This document shows, piece by piece, positions 9,690-17,693 of a stretch of DNA of 64,000 nt (position 1 is the first letter of the stretch; the number at the start of each line of letters is the position of its first letter). The DNA lies in NCBI GenBank assembly GCA_963736235.1, contig CAVTOR010000028.1:1-64000 (forward strand). The letters run 5' to 3'. The notes beneath the pieces are model-generated. The model was not told the origin of the DNA. It saw only the letters and a list, made by a program, of their open reading frames with translations, and did no database searches. Origin of the DNA: CAVORB01 sp963736235. GTDB lineage: Bacteria > Pseudomonadota > Gammaproteobacteria > Chromatiales > Chromatiaceae. The translations under genes were made by a program, and so were the position numbers.

Positions 9690-10391
9690 TCAGTCCGCGA
9701 GCAGCCGGTAACCCGCGCCGCGCACCGTGACCAGGTAGCGGGGGTTGGCGGGGTCGGGCTCGATCTTGCGCCGCAGCTTGGCGATGTGGATGTCCACGGT
9801 GCGGGTCTCGATGCCGAGGGTCCGCGCGTAGCCCCAGACCTTCGCCAGCAGCTCCTCGCGGGGGACGGGGCGCTCGCCGTTCGCCTTCAGGTACTGCAGC
9901 ATCTCCATCTCCCGTCGGGTGAACGACAGGGGCTCGTCTCGACGCCGGCCGCAGAGGTTGCGGGTGTCGACCTCGACCTCGTTGCCCAGGCGGATCGCGT
10001 GCAGGTTCTCGACCCCGACGCGGGCGCGCCTGAGCACCGCCTGCACCCGCAGCACCAGCTGGGCGACCGAGAAGGGCTTGGTCACGTAGTCATCGGCGCC
10101 CAGGGTGAGGCCGTGGATCACGTCGTCGTCCGTGCCCTTGGCGGTCAGCATGATGACGGGCTGCTCGGGGTCGGCGGCGCGCACCCGGTTGCAGATCTCG
10201 AAGCCATCGACTCCGGGCAGCATCACGTCTAGGAGGATCAAATCGAAGGTCCCGCCGAGGGCCTTTGCGAGCCCGTCCCGGCCATTGGCGGCGGTGTCCA
10301 CCTCGTAGCCGTGGTACAGGAACACGTCGGTCAGGCCCACGCGGATGGGTTCCTCGTCCTCGACGATCAGGAGCCGGGCTTTGCGTTCCAT
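9690..10391 (-). CDS. OmpR/PhoB-type response regulator
   Basis: The receiver domain has acidic pair ED at residues 11-12, phospho-Asp 55 in LILLDVMLPG and Lys 105 in YVTKPF. A winged-helix DNA-binding domain follows, with RREMEMLQYLKANGERPVPREELL, ETRTVDIHIAKLRRKIE and VRGAGYRL. ATG 10391 (MERKARLLIVEDE) fits the family start; the upstream in-frame ATG at 10460 would add a 23-residue tail without family support. It is the first gene of the operon with the histidine kinase and divergent from the pspA-like gene about 255 bases away, so the intervening region should carry its promoter and possibly its operator. Confidence 0.95.
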   Translation of the reverse strand: MERKARLLIVEDEEPIRVGLTDVFLYHGYEVDTAANGRDGLAKALGGTFDLILLDVMLPGVDGFEICNRVRAADPEQPVIMLTAKGTDDDVIHGLTLGADDYVTKPFSVAQLVLRVQAVLRRARVGVENLHAIRLGNEVEVDTRNLCGRRRDEPLSFTRREMEMLQYLKANGERPVPREELLAKVWGYARTLGIETRTVDIHIAKLRRKIEPDPANPRYLVTVRGAGYRLLAD

Positions 10392-10645
10392 GGTTGGCGC
10401 CGCCGTCAATCGCTTCGCGCGTGCACCGTGGCGGGAAGCGTCGGTTGTTCGGGTTTCCACATGCTAACAACCCGGTGCCGGCGCGACGTAAATCTTTCGT
10501 AAATCCCCGCCCTCGGCTTTTACCGAAGCCTGTCTACGAGGCGCGTGCCTCCCTCCGTAAGCTGGAACTGCGCCCATAGTCCCGCCCCCGCCGGCGGCGG
10601 GGCCTCGGCGAGACCCGTTCGTAACCTGCAATTCGGAGGTGACCA

Positions 10646-11182
10646 ATGACCCTGATCAACCGTGTATCCCGGCTCTTCCGGGCGGATCTCCACGCGGTGT
10701 TGGACCGCGTGGAGGAGCCGGACCTGTTGCTGCGCCAGGCGGTGCGCGAGATGGACGAAGAGCTTGCCGGCGACCGTCGGCGCCTGGCGGGGCTGGCGGA
10801 AGCCCGGCGCGCCCTGGAAGCACGCCTCGCCGAGCTGGAGGCGCAACTCGCCGGTGTCGCGGAGGAGCTCGACATCTGCTTCGCGGCGGGCAAGGACGAC
10901 TTGGCCAGAGCGCTGATCAAACGGCGTCTGGAGGCCGTGCGGCTGCGTGATTTCCTGCGCGCCAAACGTGCCGACCTGGAGCGACAGACCGCCGGCTTGG
11001 AGTCCCGCATCGGCGAGAACGTCGCCCGGTTGGAGGCCACGCGCCAGAAGGCCGAGCTGCTGGCGTCGCGGGACCCCTCGGAGCCGCCAGACGTGTCCTG
11101 GAGCGCGCCGAACTGCCGGGTGCGGGACGAGGACGTTGAGGTCGCCTTCCTGCGCGAGCGTCAGCGGAGGGCGGGAGCATGA
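10646..11182 (+). CDS. PspA/IM30 family protein
   Basis: The 178-residue protein is almost wholly helical coiled coil, beginning MTLINRVSRLFRADLHAVLDRVEEPDLLLRQAVREM, which matches the PspA/IM30 N-terminal amphipathic helix and first hairpin. These proteins bind stressed inner membranes from the cytoplasm and assemble into ESCRT-III-like polymers. It is shorter than E. coli PspA (about 222 residues). The start has GGAGGTG six bases before ATG. Its stop overlaps the next ATG by four bases (ATGA), so the two are coupled. No PspF-like activator is present; control probably comes from the divergent two-component pair. Confidence 0.88.
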   Translation: MTLINRVSRLFRADLHAVLDRVEEPDLLLRQAVREMDEELAGDRRRLAGLAEARRALEARLAELEAQLAGVAEELDICFAAGKDDLARALIKRRLEAVRLRDFLRAKRADLERQTAGLESRIGENVARLEATRQKAELLASRDPSEPPDVSWSAPNCRVRDEDVEVAFLRERQRRAGA

Positions 11183-11727
11183 GACACCCGAGCTTCCTCG
11201 AAGGGGCCGGCGTGGCGCTGGCGGCCGCCCTGACGATGGGTCTTGGTCAGGCCGCTCTGGCGCTGGTCATGCCCGCTGGAGCGGCACTGCGGCTGCTGGC
11301 GGCGCTCGTCTCCCTGGCCTATCTCCTTTACCTGCTTCGACGCAGTCCCGAGCGCGTGGGCCGGGCGGTCACCCTCGCCGCCTGGACCGCGGCCGCAGGT
11401 TTGCTGTGGCTCGCCGGGCCGTCCCTGTCCCTCTACCTATCCGCCCACCTGGTACTGCTCTGGCTCGCCCGCTCGCTGTACTTCCACCAGGGTCCCCTGG
11501 CCGCGCTGGCGGACCTGGGGCTGACCGGGCTGGCCGGGATGGCCGCCGTGGGTGCCTGGCTGCACAGCGGCAGCCTGTTCCTGGCCGTCTGGTGCCTGTT
11601 CCTGGTCCAGGCGTTGTTCGTGCTGATCCCCCTCGGCCGGGTAAGCGATCCGTCGCCGGAGTTGGATCGCTTCGAGCGCGCCCACCGCAGCGCCGAGTCT
11701 GCTCTGCGCAAGCTTTCCACCTACTGA
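11179..11727 (+). CDS. Small multi-pass membrane protein of the PspA-VWA cluster
   Basis: This 182-residue protein has about five hydrophobic segments (for example GVALAAALTMGLGQAALALV and RLLAALVSLAYLLYLL) and a short charged cytoplasmic tail. I do not recognise a named family. The start ATG overlaps the stop of the PspA-like gene, and the VWA gene begins 21 bases after its stop, so the three are one transcription unit. A membrane anchor for the PspA-like protein is a reasonable guess, not shown by sequence. Confidence 0.7.
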   Translation: MRHPSFLEGAGVALAAALTMGLGQAALALVMPAGAALRLLAALVSLAYLLYLLRRSPERVGRAVTLAAWTAAAGLLWLAGPSLSLYLSAHLVLLWLARSLYFHQGPLAALADLGLTGLAGMAAVGAWLHSGSLFLAVWCLFLVQALFVLIPLGRVSDPSPELDRFERAHRSAESALRKLSTY

Positions 11728-11747
11728 TCGTTACCTAGGAGCCAATC

Positions 11748-12950
11748 ATGAACGCGAAAATCACCGCACTTGCACTCATCCTGTCGACGACCGCCGCGGT
11801 CGCCGTGTACCCCAGTCTGCAGAAAGGCGCCCTGGCGCCGCCGGCGGTTCCAACCTCGCCGCCGGAGGCGTCCACCGGTGGCCGCCCGAGGGTCGAGGTG
11901 GCCTTTGTGCTGGATACCACCGGCAGCATGGGCGGACTGATCCAGGCCGCGAAGGAGAAGATCTGGTCCATCGCGGGCACCATGGCGCAGGCCCAGCCGG
12001 CGCCGGAGATCCGCATCGGCCTGGTGGCCTACCGGGACCGGGGTGACGAGTACGTGACCCGGGTCGTCGACCTGTCCCCGGACCTGGACTCCATGTACGC
12101 GACCCTGATGGATTTCCAAGCCCAAGGGGGTGGCGACGGGCCTGAGAGCGTGAATCAGGCGCTCCACGACGCCCTCCACCGCATGTCCTGGAGCCAGGAT
12201 CCGGACACCTACCGGGTCCTGTTCCTGGTGGGGGACGCACCGCCCCACATGGACTACCAGGACGACGTCAAGTGGCCGGAGACGGTGCGGGCGGCGCAGG
12301 CCAGGGGCATCCGGGTCAACGCGATCCAATGCGGCCAGGACGGCTCGGCCGCCGACGCCTGGCAGCGCATCGCCGACCTGGGGCAGGGCAGCTACTTCCA
12401 GGTAGAGCAGTCCGGAGGCGCCGTGGCCATCGCCACCCCTTACGACGAGCGGCTCGCGGAGCTGTCCGCGGAGCTGGACGGGACGCGCCTCTACTACGGC
12501 GGCGCGGAGGACCGGGAGCGCCAGGCACGCAAGCTGGAGGCGACGGAGAAGCTGAACGCCTCGGCCTCGGTGTCCTCCAAGGCCCGCCGTGCCGTTTTCA
12601 ATGCCTCCGATAGCGGTGAGGCCAACCTGCTCGACGGCAAGGACCTCGTCGAGGATCTGACCACCGGCCGCACGGAGCTTGCCGACATCGACCACGACGA
12701 GCTGCCGGCGCCCCTGCAGGCCTTGCCCCCCGAGGCGCAGAAGGCCGTGGTCGAAGAGACCGCCGAGCGCAGGGAGGCCATAAAACGCGAAATCCGGACC
12801 CTGGCAGAGCAGCGCGACGCCTACCTGAGCAAGGAGGTGGAGGCCGCGGGCGGCGCCGAGGGCTCGCTGGATCATGGCATCTACGACGCAGTCCGGGAGC
12901 AGGCGGCGGGTGCCGGGTTGCGCTACAAGGCGGCTGCGCCCGTCTACTGA
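11748..12950 (+). CDS. von Willebrand factor A domain protein, exported
   Basis: A signal peptide or N-terminal anchor (MNAKITALALILSTTAAVAVYP) and a Pro-rich linker lead to a VWA domain that begins VEVAFVLDTTGSMGG. DTTGS is the MIDAS metal site, with further MIDAS parts near GGDGPESV and FLVGDAPPH. From about residue 230 the C-terminal half is Lys/Glu/Ala-rich and probably helical. VWA proteins of this kind bind partner proteins through a metal ion. The gene has GGAG eight bases upstream of ATG and ends the PspA operon. A three-hairpin repeat begins 29 bases after the stop. Confidence 0.88.
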   Translation: MNAKITALALILSTTAAVAVYPSLQKGALAPPAVPTSPPEASTGGRPRVEVAFVLDTTGSMGGLIQAAKEKIWSIAGTMAQAQPAPEIRIGLVAYRDRGDEYVTRVVDLSPDLDSMYATLMDFQAQGGGDGPESVNQALHDALHRMSWSQDPDTYRVLFLVGDAPPHMDYQDDVKWPETVRAAQARGIRVNAIQCGQDGSAADAWQRIADLGQGSYFQVEQSGGAVAIATPYDERLAELSAELDGTRLYYGGAEDRERQARKLEATEKLNASASVSSKARRAVFNASDSGEANLLDGKDLVEDLTTGRTELADIDHDELPAPLQALPPEAQKAVVEETAERREAIKREIRTLAEQRDAYLSKEVEAAGGAEGSLDHGIYDAVREQAAGAGLRYKAAAPVY

Positions 12951-12978
12951 CAAGGGGCGGTCGGTTCCTTGGCGCTAC

Positions 12979-13075
12979 GCCATTTTCAAGCGCGTAAGCG
13001 ATTGAAAATGAAGCCACCCGAGAACCGGGCTTCTTGGGTGGCGTGCTGATTTCGGCCAGGATGGCCAATAATCAG
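12979..13075 (+). repeat. Three-hairpin element, copy 1
   Basis: This is a 97-base element with three successive hairpins. Hairpin I (12981-13010) pairs CATTTTCAA with TTGAAAATG, has one G.A mismatch, then CGC/GCG closed by a GTAA loop. Hairpin II (13013-13042) pairs GCCACCC with GGGTGGC around an inner AGAA/TTCT. Hairpin III (13046-13075) pairs CTGATT with AATCAG around GGCCA/TGGCC. Copies 2 and 3 lie at 29902 and 35917 in the same orientation, with compensatory changes. The element sits 103 bases before the gene at 13178. Function unknown: structured leader RNA, or a mobile repeat of REP/MITE kind. Confidence 0.8.
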
Positions 13076-13177
13076 AGTCCGCTTATATTGAGCAATGTCC
13101 GATCGCCGTCAATACTTGATAACGAGGCCGAGAGTCGAGGGCTCTCATCAACCGTCACGGCGTGACGAGGAGGAACG

Positions 13178-13903
13178 ATGATGACGCGCAGTAACTGGTT
13201 TCTCGTGACCATTCTTACCCTGGTCGCCGGCACCGTCGCCGTCGGGGTGATCAATGCCGAGGTTGCGGCACCGGGCGATGAGCCGCCGGCGGCCGTCGCC
13301 CCGGAGCCTGCTCCAGTCTCCACGCAGGTTTCCGCGGCCGAGCCAGCGCCAGTGCCCGCGGGGACGGCATCAGTGCCCGCGGAGACGGCATCAGTGCCCG
13401 CGGAGACGGCAGCAGCGCCCGCAGAGACGGCAGCAGCGCCCGCGGATGACGCAACGGCGCCAACGGAAACCGTGGAGTCGGAGATAGCCCCCGGAGAGCA
13501 GGCGACCGGGGCGGGGGCTCCGGTCGTGCTGCCGGTCCCGCCGCCGCGCGGCCTGCAGACGCTGGTGGACGAGCGGCGTGACCTGCTGCGTCAGCGGCGA
13601 AACGCGATGTTCGATGCTTACCGCGGCAGGGGCGCGTACATGCCCTCCTGGATGGCAGCCTATGACGACGCCGTCGAGCGCTATCGGGACGCCAGGCGCC
13701 TTACCTATCGCCAGCGCAGGGACTACAACATGGCGCGACACGACAGCTGGATGGATGCGATGTGCCCCTGGTCGAAGCCCCAGCGAGACTGGTCGCGGCA
13801 GCGCAGCATCCGGATGCAGATGGAGCAGCTGGATCGCCGGGCGGCGCGCGATGCCTGGTGGTACGGACAGCCCGCCGCGGTCGCGGGATCGGCCCCCTGG
13901 TGA
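13178..13903 (+). CDS. Secreted or anchored Ala/Pro/Thr-rich protein of unknown function
   Basis: I do not recognise this gene. The 241 residues start with a signal or anchor segment (WFLVTILTLVAGTVAVGVI), followed by a low-complexity linker of about 90 residues with seven-residue repeats of the VPAETAS kind. A C-terminal basic, aromatic domain (about residues 120-230) is rich in Arg, Trp, Tyr and Met (ERRDLLRQRRNAMFDAYRGR; DSWMDAMCPWSKPQRDW). The linker suggests a periplasmic protein that spans some distance from the membrane, which is inference. GAGGAGGAAC lies just before the ATG. The preceding gap holds three-hairpin element copy 1. Confidence 0.75.
   Translation: MMTRSNWFLVTILTLVAGTVAVGVINAEVAAPGDEPPAAVAPEPAPVSTQVSAAEPAPVPAGTASVPAETASVPAETAAAPAETAAAPADDATAPTETVESEIAPGEQATGAGAPVVLPVPPPRGLQTLVDERRDLLRQRRNAMFDAYRGRGAYMPSWMAAYDDAVERYRDARRLTYRQRRDYNMARHDSWMDAMCPWSKPQRDWSRQRSIRMQMEQLDRRAARDAWWYGQPAAVAGSAPW
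13352..13447 (+). repeat. 21-base in-frame tandem repeats inside the Ala/Pro/Thr-rich gene
   Basis: Four full units of 21 bases and a partial fifth encode VPAGTAS, VPAETAS, VPAETAA, APAETAA and APAD. The first three units differ by one to three bases, which points to recent slippage expansion. Copy number is likely to vary between strains. Confidence 0.9.
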
Positions 13904-13927
13904 GGTAATTCCCGCGCGCGTCCGCGG

Positions 13928-14584
13928 TCAGCGCAAGCCGTCGCCTCGGCGCTTGAACCAGCCCGTGATGCTGATCCGTTCCCGCCGGGCCGGCATCACC
14001 TCGTGCAGGAAGCGGGCGCTGAGGAAGGTAACCAGGGTGCCGCCGAGAGGCTGGATCGCCTCGTAGCGATCGGGGTCCTCGGGGTCGGTGTACAGCCGCA
14101 GCTCGCCGCCGTCCCCGTCGCCCCAATCGAGGTTCAGGTAGAGGCTGCAGGTCAGGGTGCGCAGGGCCACGCCGCGGAACTGATCCAGGTGCTTGCGATA
14201 ATAGGTGCCCTCCGGATAGACGGCGAGGTGACCCTCGAACTCGAACAAGCCGAGCAGCAGCGTCCGGTTGACCTCCTGGCGCAGGCGCTCCAGGGCGTCG
14301 AGGTACAGGCGTTGAGCGCCCGTGCAGCTCTCTCCGTCCAGCCAGAGTACGCGGTCCGTTCGGATCTCGGTGCGAACCTGGAGGTCCGCCCCCCGGCCGA
14401 CCCCGGCGTGACGAAATTTCCCCCGGCGCCACATTTGGAGCGCCTCGTGGCGCAGCTGGGTGACGTGCAGCGGCGTCAGGAAGTCCCGGGTGACGCACCA
14501 TCCCCGGTCGGCGAGATCGAGCGCGATTTGCTCGCACGGATCGATCGGCTGAAGGAACGGGGTTGCGCTGTCTTCAAGGGGCAT
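13928..14584 (-). CDS. 2-oxoglutarate/Fe(II)-dependent oxygenase (SM-20/prolyl hydroxylase-like)
   Basis: The Fe(II) ligands are visible as HxD in YYRKHLDQF and the distal His in SARFLHEVMPA; Arg in RERISITGWF binds 2-oxoglutarate. TLTCSLYLNLDWGDGDGGELRLY is the conserved core strand pair. Such enzymes hydroxylate protein side chains or small molecules in the cytoplasm; the target is not evident. The open frame extends to 14803, but the family-like sequence starts near ATG 14584 (MPLEDSATPFLQ), giving 218 residues, which is usual. The longer starts would overlap the divergent gene at 14793. Confidence 0.85.
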   Translation of the reverse strand: MPLEDSATPFLQPIDPCEQIALDLADRGWCVTRDFLTPLHVTQLRHEALQMWRRGKFRHAGVGRGADLQVRTEIRTDRVLWLDGESCTGAQRLYLDALERLRQEVNRTLLLGLFEFEGHLAVYPEGTYYRKHLDQFRGVALRTLTCSLYLNLDWGDGDGGELRLYTDPEDPDRYEAIQPLGGTLVTFLSARFLHEVMPARRERISITGWFKRRGDGLR

Positions 14585-14792
14585 GAGGCTCGGCTCGTGG
14601 TTGACCGTAACCGACTGAGAGTCCGTTAAATCCGCGGTACTGTCGAGCGTTATCTTCCGCACTCCAGCCAGCGCATCGCGGCCTCCCGGCGGCGAGGCCA
14701 TCCGCTCGTCCATGCGCCCATGCGACATGGGGCAATGACCGGGCTGAAGCGACGCCTTGAACCAGCCGAAGCGCTTCTCCAGAATCCAGGGT

Positions 14793-15332
14793 ATGGACGT
14801 CAAGACCTACAGCCGACGCTTGCTGGCCCCCTTCCACGGCATGCTGCAGGTCGTCGAGGTACGCGGCGGTGCGGCCGAGACCTCTGACGGGCGGCAGTGG
14901 AAGCTCTACGTCGCGGACGAGGCCATTGTCAGCCACACCGGGCTGTCGGAGATCCCATACGGCTCCTGGACTGCAAACGGAGGCAGGGCACGTGCCAGGG
15001 CGCGAGGAACCTGCTGCGCCAACCTCATCGGGGAGACCGGGGAGCGCCTGATCACGGCCCTGGAGTCCCATGCGGCGCGCGTCCCGTTTCCGGCGCGCGA
15101 CGTCCATGAGCTCTGGCTGCTGCAGCTGGCGGGGCTGCATCCGGATACGCGGAGTTGGCTGGAAAGCGCCGCGTGGGATCGCCCGGTGGCGACCAGCAAG
15201 GTCTTCCGGCTCTATCCCTGAGTACTGGACCGCGAAGGGCTCAGGATCGCCCGGGTCAAGGCGCAACTGATGGGTGGTGCGCTGCGAGCAGAGGGGCTCA
15301 CGGAGCCCTTCTATCCCTTCTACATCGAGTGA
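14793..15332 (+). CDS. Conserved hypothetical protein with an in-frame stop near the C-terminus
   Basis: No function is known to me. The open frame from ATG 14793 ends at a TGA at 15219-15221 after SKVFRLYP, but the same frame continues at once as VLDREGLRIARVKAQLMGGA and ends FYPFYIE at 15332, just before the NUDIX gene. The continuation keeps the amino-acid character and codon bias of the rest, so the natural protein is probably about 179 residues. A pair of compensating one-base errors around CCCTGAGTAC (giving Pro-Glu-Val) would remove the stop. Selenocysteine is not suggested. Confidence 0.6.
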
Positions 15333-15352
15333 ACGCGGGAGCCGGTATCGAT

Positions 15353-16012
15353 ATGGCAGGTTCGGGCTTCAGCTCCAAGGACGCGGCGGAACTGGTTTCG
15401 CGCCTGGATGCCCTGAGCGCCCCCGATATCGCCGGTCGCCTGCGTGCGTTAGGCCCCGCCGGATCGCCCGCGCGGGAGCTGTCCGGCTCGCCCGGCACTG
15501 AGCCGAGGCCGGCCGCGGTCCTGATCCCCGTGTTCCGGGCGGATGATCGCTGGCGGCTGCTCTACATTCGCCGCTCGGTGTACGACGGTGATCGTCACAG
15601 CGGCGAGGTCGCCTTTCCCGGCGGACGCTGCGAGCCCGGGGACGAGGACCGGGTCGCCACCGCGCTCCGCGAGGCGCGGGAAGAGATCGGGCTGGACCCG
15701 CGACGGGTGGAGCTACTGGGCGCGCTGCGTCCGTTCGAGACCGTCAGCAACTTCCTGGTGACGCCGGTGGTGGGAGTCCTGTCCCAGCCGCTGGCGTTGC
15801 GTCCGGACCCGCTAGAGGTCGCGCGCGTGTTCAGTATCCCGCTGGCCTGGCTGGACGACCCAGCCAACCGCCGCGTGCGGGCGTGGCCGGGGCCCGACCA
15901 CCCGCAGGTGCGGCAGGTGGTCTTCTACGACGAGTTCGAGGGCGAGCGTCTGTGGGGCGTGAGCGCCCGCATCACGCTGGACTTCATCGCTTGCCTGAAC
16001 GCGGGCGGTTAA
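15353..16012 (+). CDS. NUDIX hydrolase, CoA pyrophosphatase-like (NudL)
   Basis: The NUDIX box is present as GGRCEPGDEDRVATALREAREEIGLD, with REAREEIG carrying the metal-binding Glu residues. The LLYIRRS and HSGEVAFPGG segment before it is typical of the CoA pyrophosphatase branch, which hydrolyses CoA or acyl-CoA to 4'-phosphopantetheine and 3',5'-ADP in the cytoplasm. ATG 15353 gives 219 residues, near the family length. GTG 15329, which overlaps the previous stop, is an alternative. An 86-base gap separates it from murJ. Confidence 0.85.
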   Translation: MAGSGFSSKDAAELVSRLDALSAPDIAGRLRALGPAGSPARELSGSPGTEPRPAAVLIPVFRADDRWRLLYIRRSVYDGDRHSGEVAFPGGRCEPGDEDRVATALREAREEIGLDPRRVELLGALRPFETVSNFLVTPVVGVLSQPLALRPDPLEVARVFSIPLAWLDDPANRRVRAWPGPDHPQVRQVVFYDEFEGERLWGVSARITLDFIACLNAGG

Positions 16013-16101
16013 GGCCCCGGCGCGCCGCGGCGGCGAATGGCGGGTTTCGTCGCGCACGGCGCTTTCTGTGATAATCGGCCGATTTGCGGGAGCGCGTCTT
16101 C

Positions 16102-17634
16102 TTGGCCTCGATGTCGGGCGCCGCCGCCAAGGTCGGCGGCAACACCTTGCTCTCCCGCGTCCTGGGTTTCATCCGCGACCTGGTGATCGCGCGGGTGTTC
16201 GGGGCCGATGCCGCTACCGACGCCTTCTTCGTCGCCTTCAAGATCCCCAACTTCATGCGCCGGCTGTTCGCGGAGGGGGCCTTTTCCCTGGCCTTCGTGC
16301 CCGTGCTCATGGAATACCGGTCGAGTCGGGGCCAAGCGGAGCTCAAGGGCTTCGTCGACAATCTGGCGGGAACCCTGGGCCTGGTGCTCGCGGCTGTGAC
16401 GGTCGCCGGCGTGGTGGGTGCCCCCATCCTGGTCCTGGTTTTCGCGCCCGGTTTCGCCGCCGATGTGGATCAGCAGGCGCTGACGGCGGAGATGCTGCGC
16501 CTCACCTTCCCGTATCTGCTCTTCATCTCGCTGACGGCCTTTGCCGGGGGCATCCTCAACGCCCACGAGCGCTTCGGGGTCCCTGCCTTCACGCCGGTGC
16601 TGCTCAACCTGAGCCTCATCGCTTGCGCCCTTTGGCTGGCGCCGAAGATGGAGCGCCCGATCATGGCCCTGGCCTGGGGGGTGTTGGTCGCTGGCCTGGC
16701 ACAGCTCGCCTTCCAGATTCCCTTCCTGATCCGCTTGAAGCTCCTGCCCCGCCCGCGGATCAACCGCGGGGACGCGGGTGTGAGGCGTATCGTCCGGTTG
16801 ATGGTCCCGGCCCTGTTCGGGGTCTCGGTGGCTCAGCTGAGCCTGCTGCTCGACACCGTGCTGGCGTCCTTCCTGACCACCGGCAGCATTTCCTGGCTCT
16901 ATTTCTCGGATCGCCTGATGGAGTTTCCCTTGGGAATCGTCGGGGTCGCCCTGGGCACCGTCATCCTGCCCAAGCTCTCGCGCAAGCACGCGGAGCAATC
17001 GCCGGAGTCGTTCTCCGACACCATCGACTGGGCCCTGCGCTGGGTGCTGCTGCTCGGGCTGCCCGCCGCGGTGGGGCTGATAACGCTGGCGGGGCCGTTG
17101 ATGGCGACCTTGTTCCATTCCGGCGAGTTCACCGCGCTCGACGTCGAGATGGCGGCGCGCAGTCTCATGGCTTACGCCGCCGGCCTCATGGGCTTTCTCG
17201 GGGTGAAGGTGCTGGCGCCGGGCTACTATGCCCGGCTCGACATGAGGTCCCCGGTGCGGATCGCCGTCATCGCGCTCATCGTCAACATCGTCGTCAAGCT
17301 GGCGCTCATGGCTCCGCTGGGGCACGTGGGCCTGGCCTTGGCGACCACGGTCTCTGCGCTGGTCAACGCCGGGTTGCTCCTCCGCGGCCTGGTGGGGGCG
17401 GGGATCTATCGTCCACCCACGGGCTGGGGGGGGTTGCTGTCGAAGGGCCTGGCGGCCTGTGCTGTCATGGGTCTGCTCGTTTGGTGGGGCAGCGGCCCTA
17501 CCGCCGCGTGGATCGGGATGGGCGACCTCGAGCGGATCGGTCGTCTATGCGGCTGGATCGCGGCCGGTGGCGCGGCGTACGGTTTGGCCCTGCTCGTCCT
17601 GGCCGTGCGCCCTCGCGATTTCAGGCCGCGCTAG
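16102..17634 (+). CDS. murJ: Lipid II flippase MurJ
   Basis: This MOP-superfamily inner membrane protein has about 14 transmembrane helices and flips undecaprenyl-PP-linked lipid II across the inner membrane for peptidoglycan synthesis. It begins with KVGGNTLLSRVLGFIRDLVIARVFGADAATDAF, the family signature with the essential charged cavity residues, and contains NFMRRLFAEGAFSLAFVPVL. The start is uncertain: TTG 16102 has GGGAG nine bases upstream, while ATG 16111 gives the more usual N-terminus. It precedes ribF, as in many proteobacteria. No frame breaks. Confidence 0.95.
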   Translation: MASMSGAAAKVGGNTLLSRVLGFIRDLVIARVFGADAATDAFFVAFKIPNFMRRLFAEGAFSLAFVPVLMEYRSSRGQAELKGFVDNLAGTLGLVLAAVTVAGVVGAPILVLVFAPGFAADVDQQALTAEMLRLTFPYLLFISLTAFAGGILNAHERFGVPAFTPVLLNLSLIACALWLAPKMERPIMALAWGVLVAGLAQLAFQIPFLIRLKLLPRPRINRGDAGVRRIVRLMVPALFGVSVAQLSLLLDTVLASFLTTGSISWLYFSDRLMEFPLGIVGVALGTVILPKLSRKHAEQSPESFSDTIDWALRWVLLLGLPAAVGLITLAGPLMATLFHSGEFTALDVEMAARSLMAYAAGLMGFLGVKVLAPGYYARLDMRSPVRIAVIALIVNIVVKLALMAPLGHVGLALATTVSALVNAGLLLRGLVGAGIYRPPTGWGGLLSKGLAACAVMGLLVWWGSGPTAAWIGMGDLERIGRLCGWIAAGGAAYGLALLVLAVRPRDFRPR

Positions 17635-17693
17635 GAGGTACAATCGGCTCCTCCCTATAATCTCAACCTTTTCGGCCCGGGAACGCGACATCC

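Noticed and set aside
12979..13075. Integron attC sites or a CRISPR array as explanation for the three-hairpin repeats.
   Set aside because: There are no core RYYYAAC/GTTRRRY sites, no integrase, and copies are dispersed over 23 kb rather than arrayed.
15219..15221. TGA as a selenocysteine codon.
   Set aside because: No Cys-equivalent position is expected there, no selenocysteine insertion hairpin is evident, and base errors are frequent in this window.
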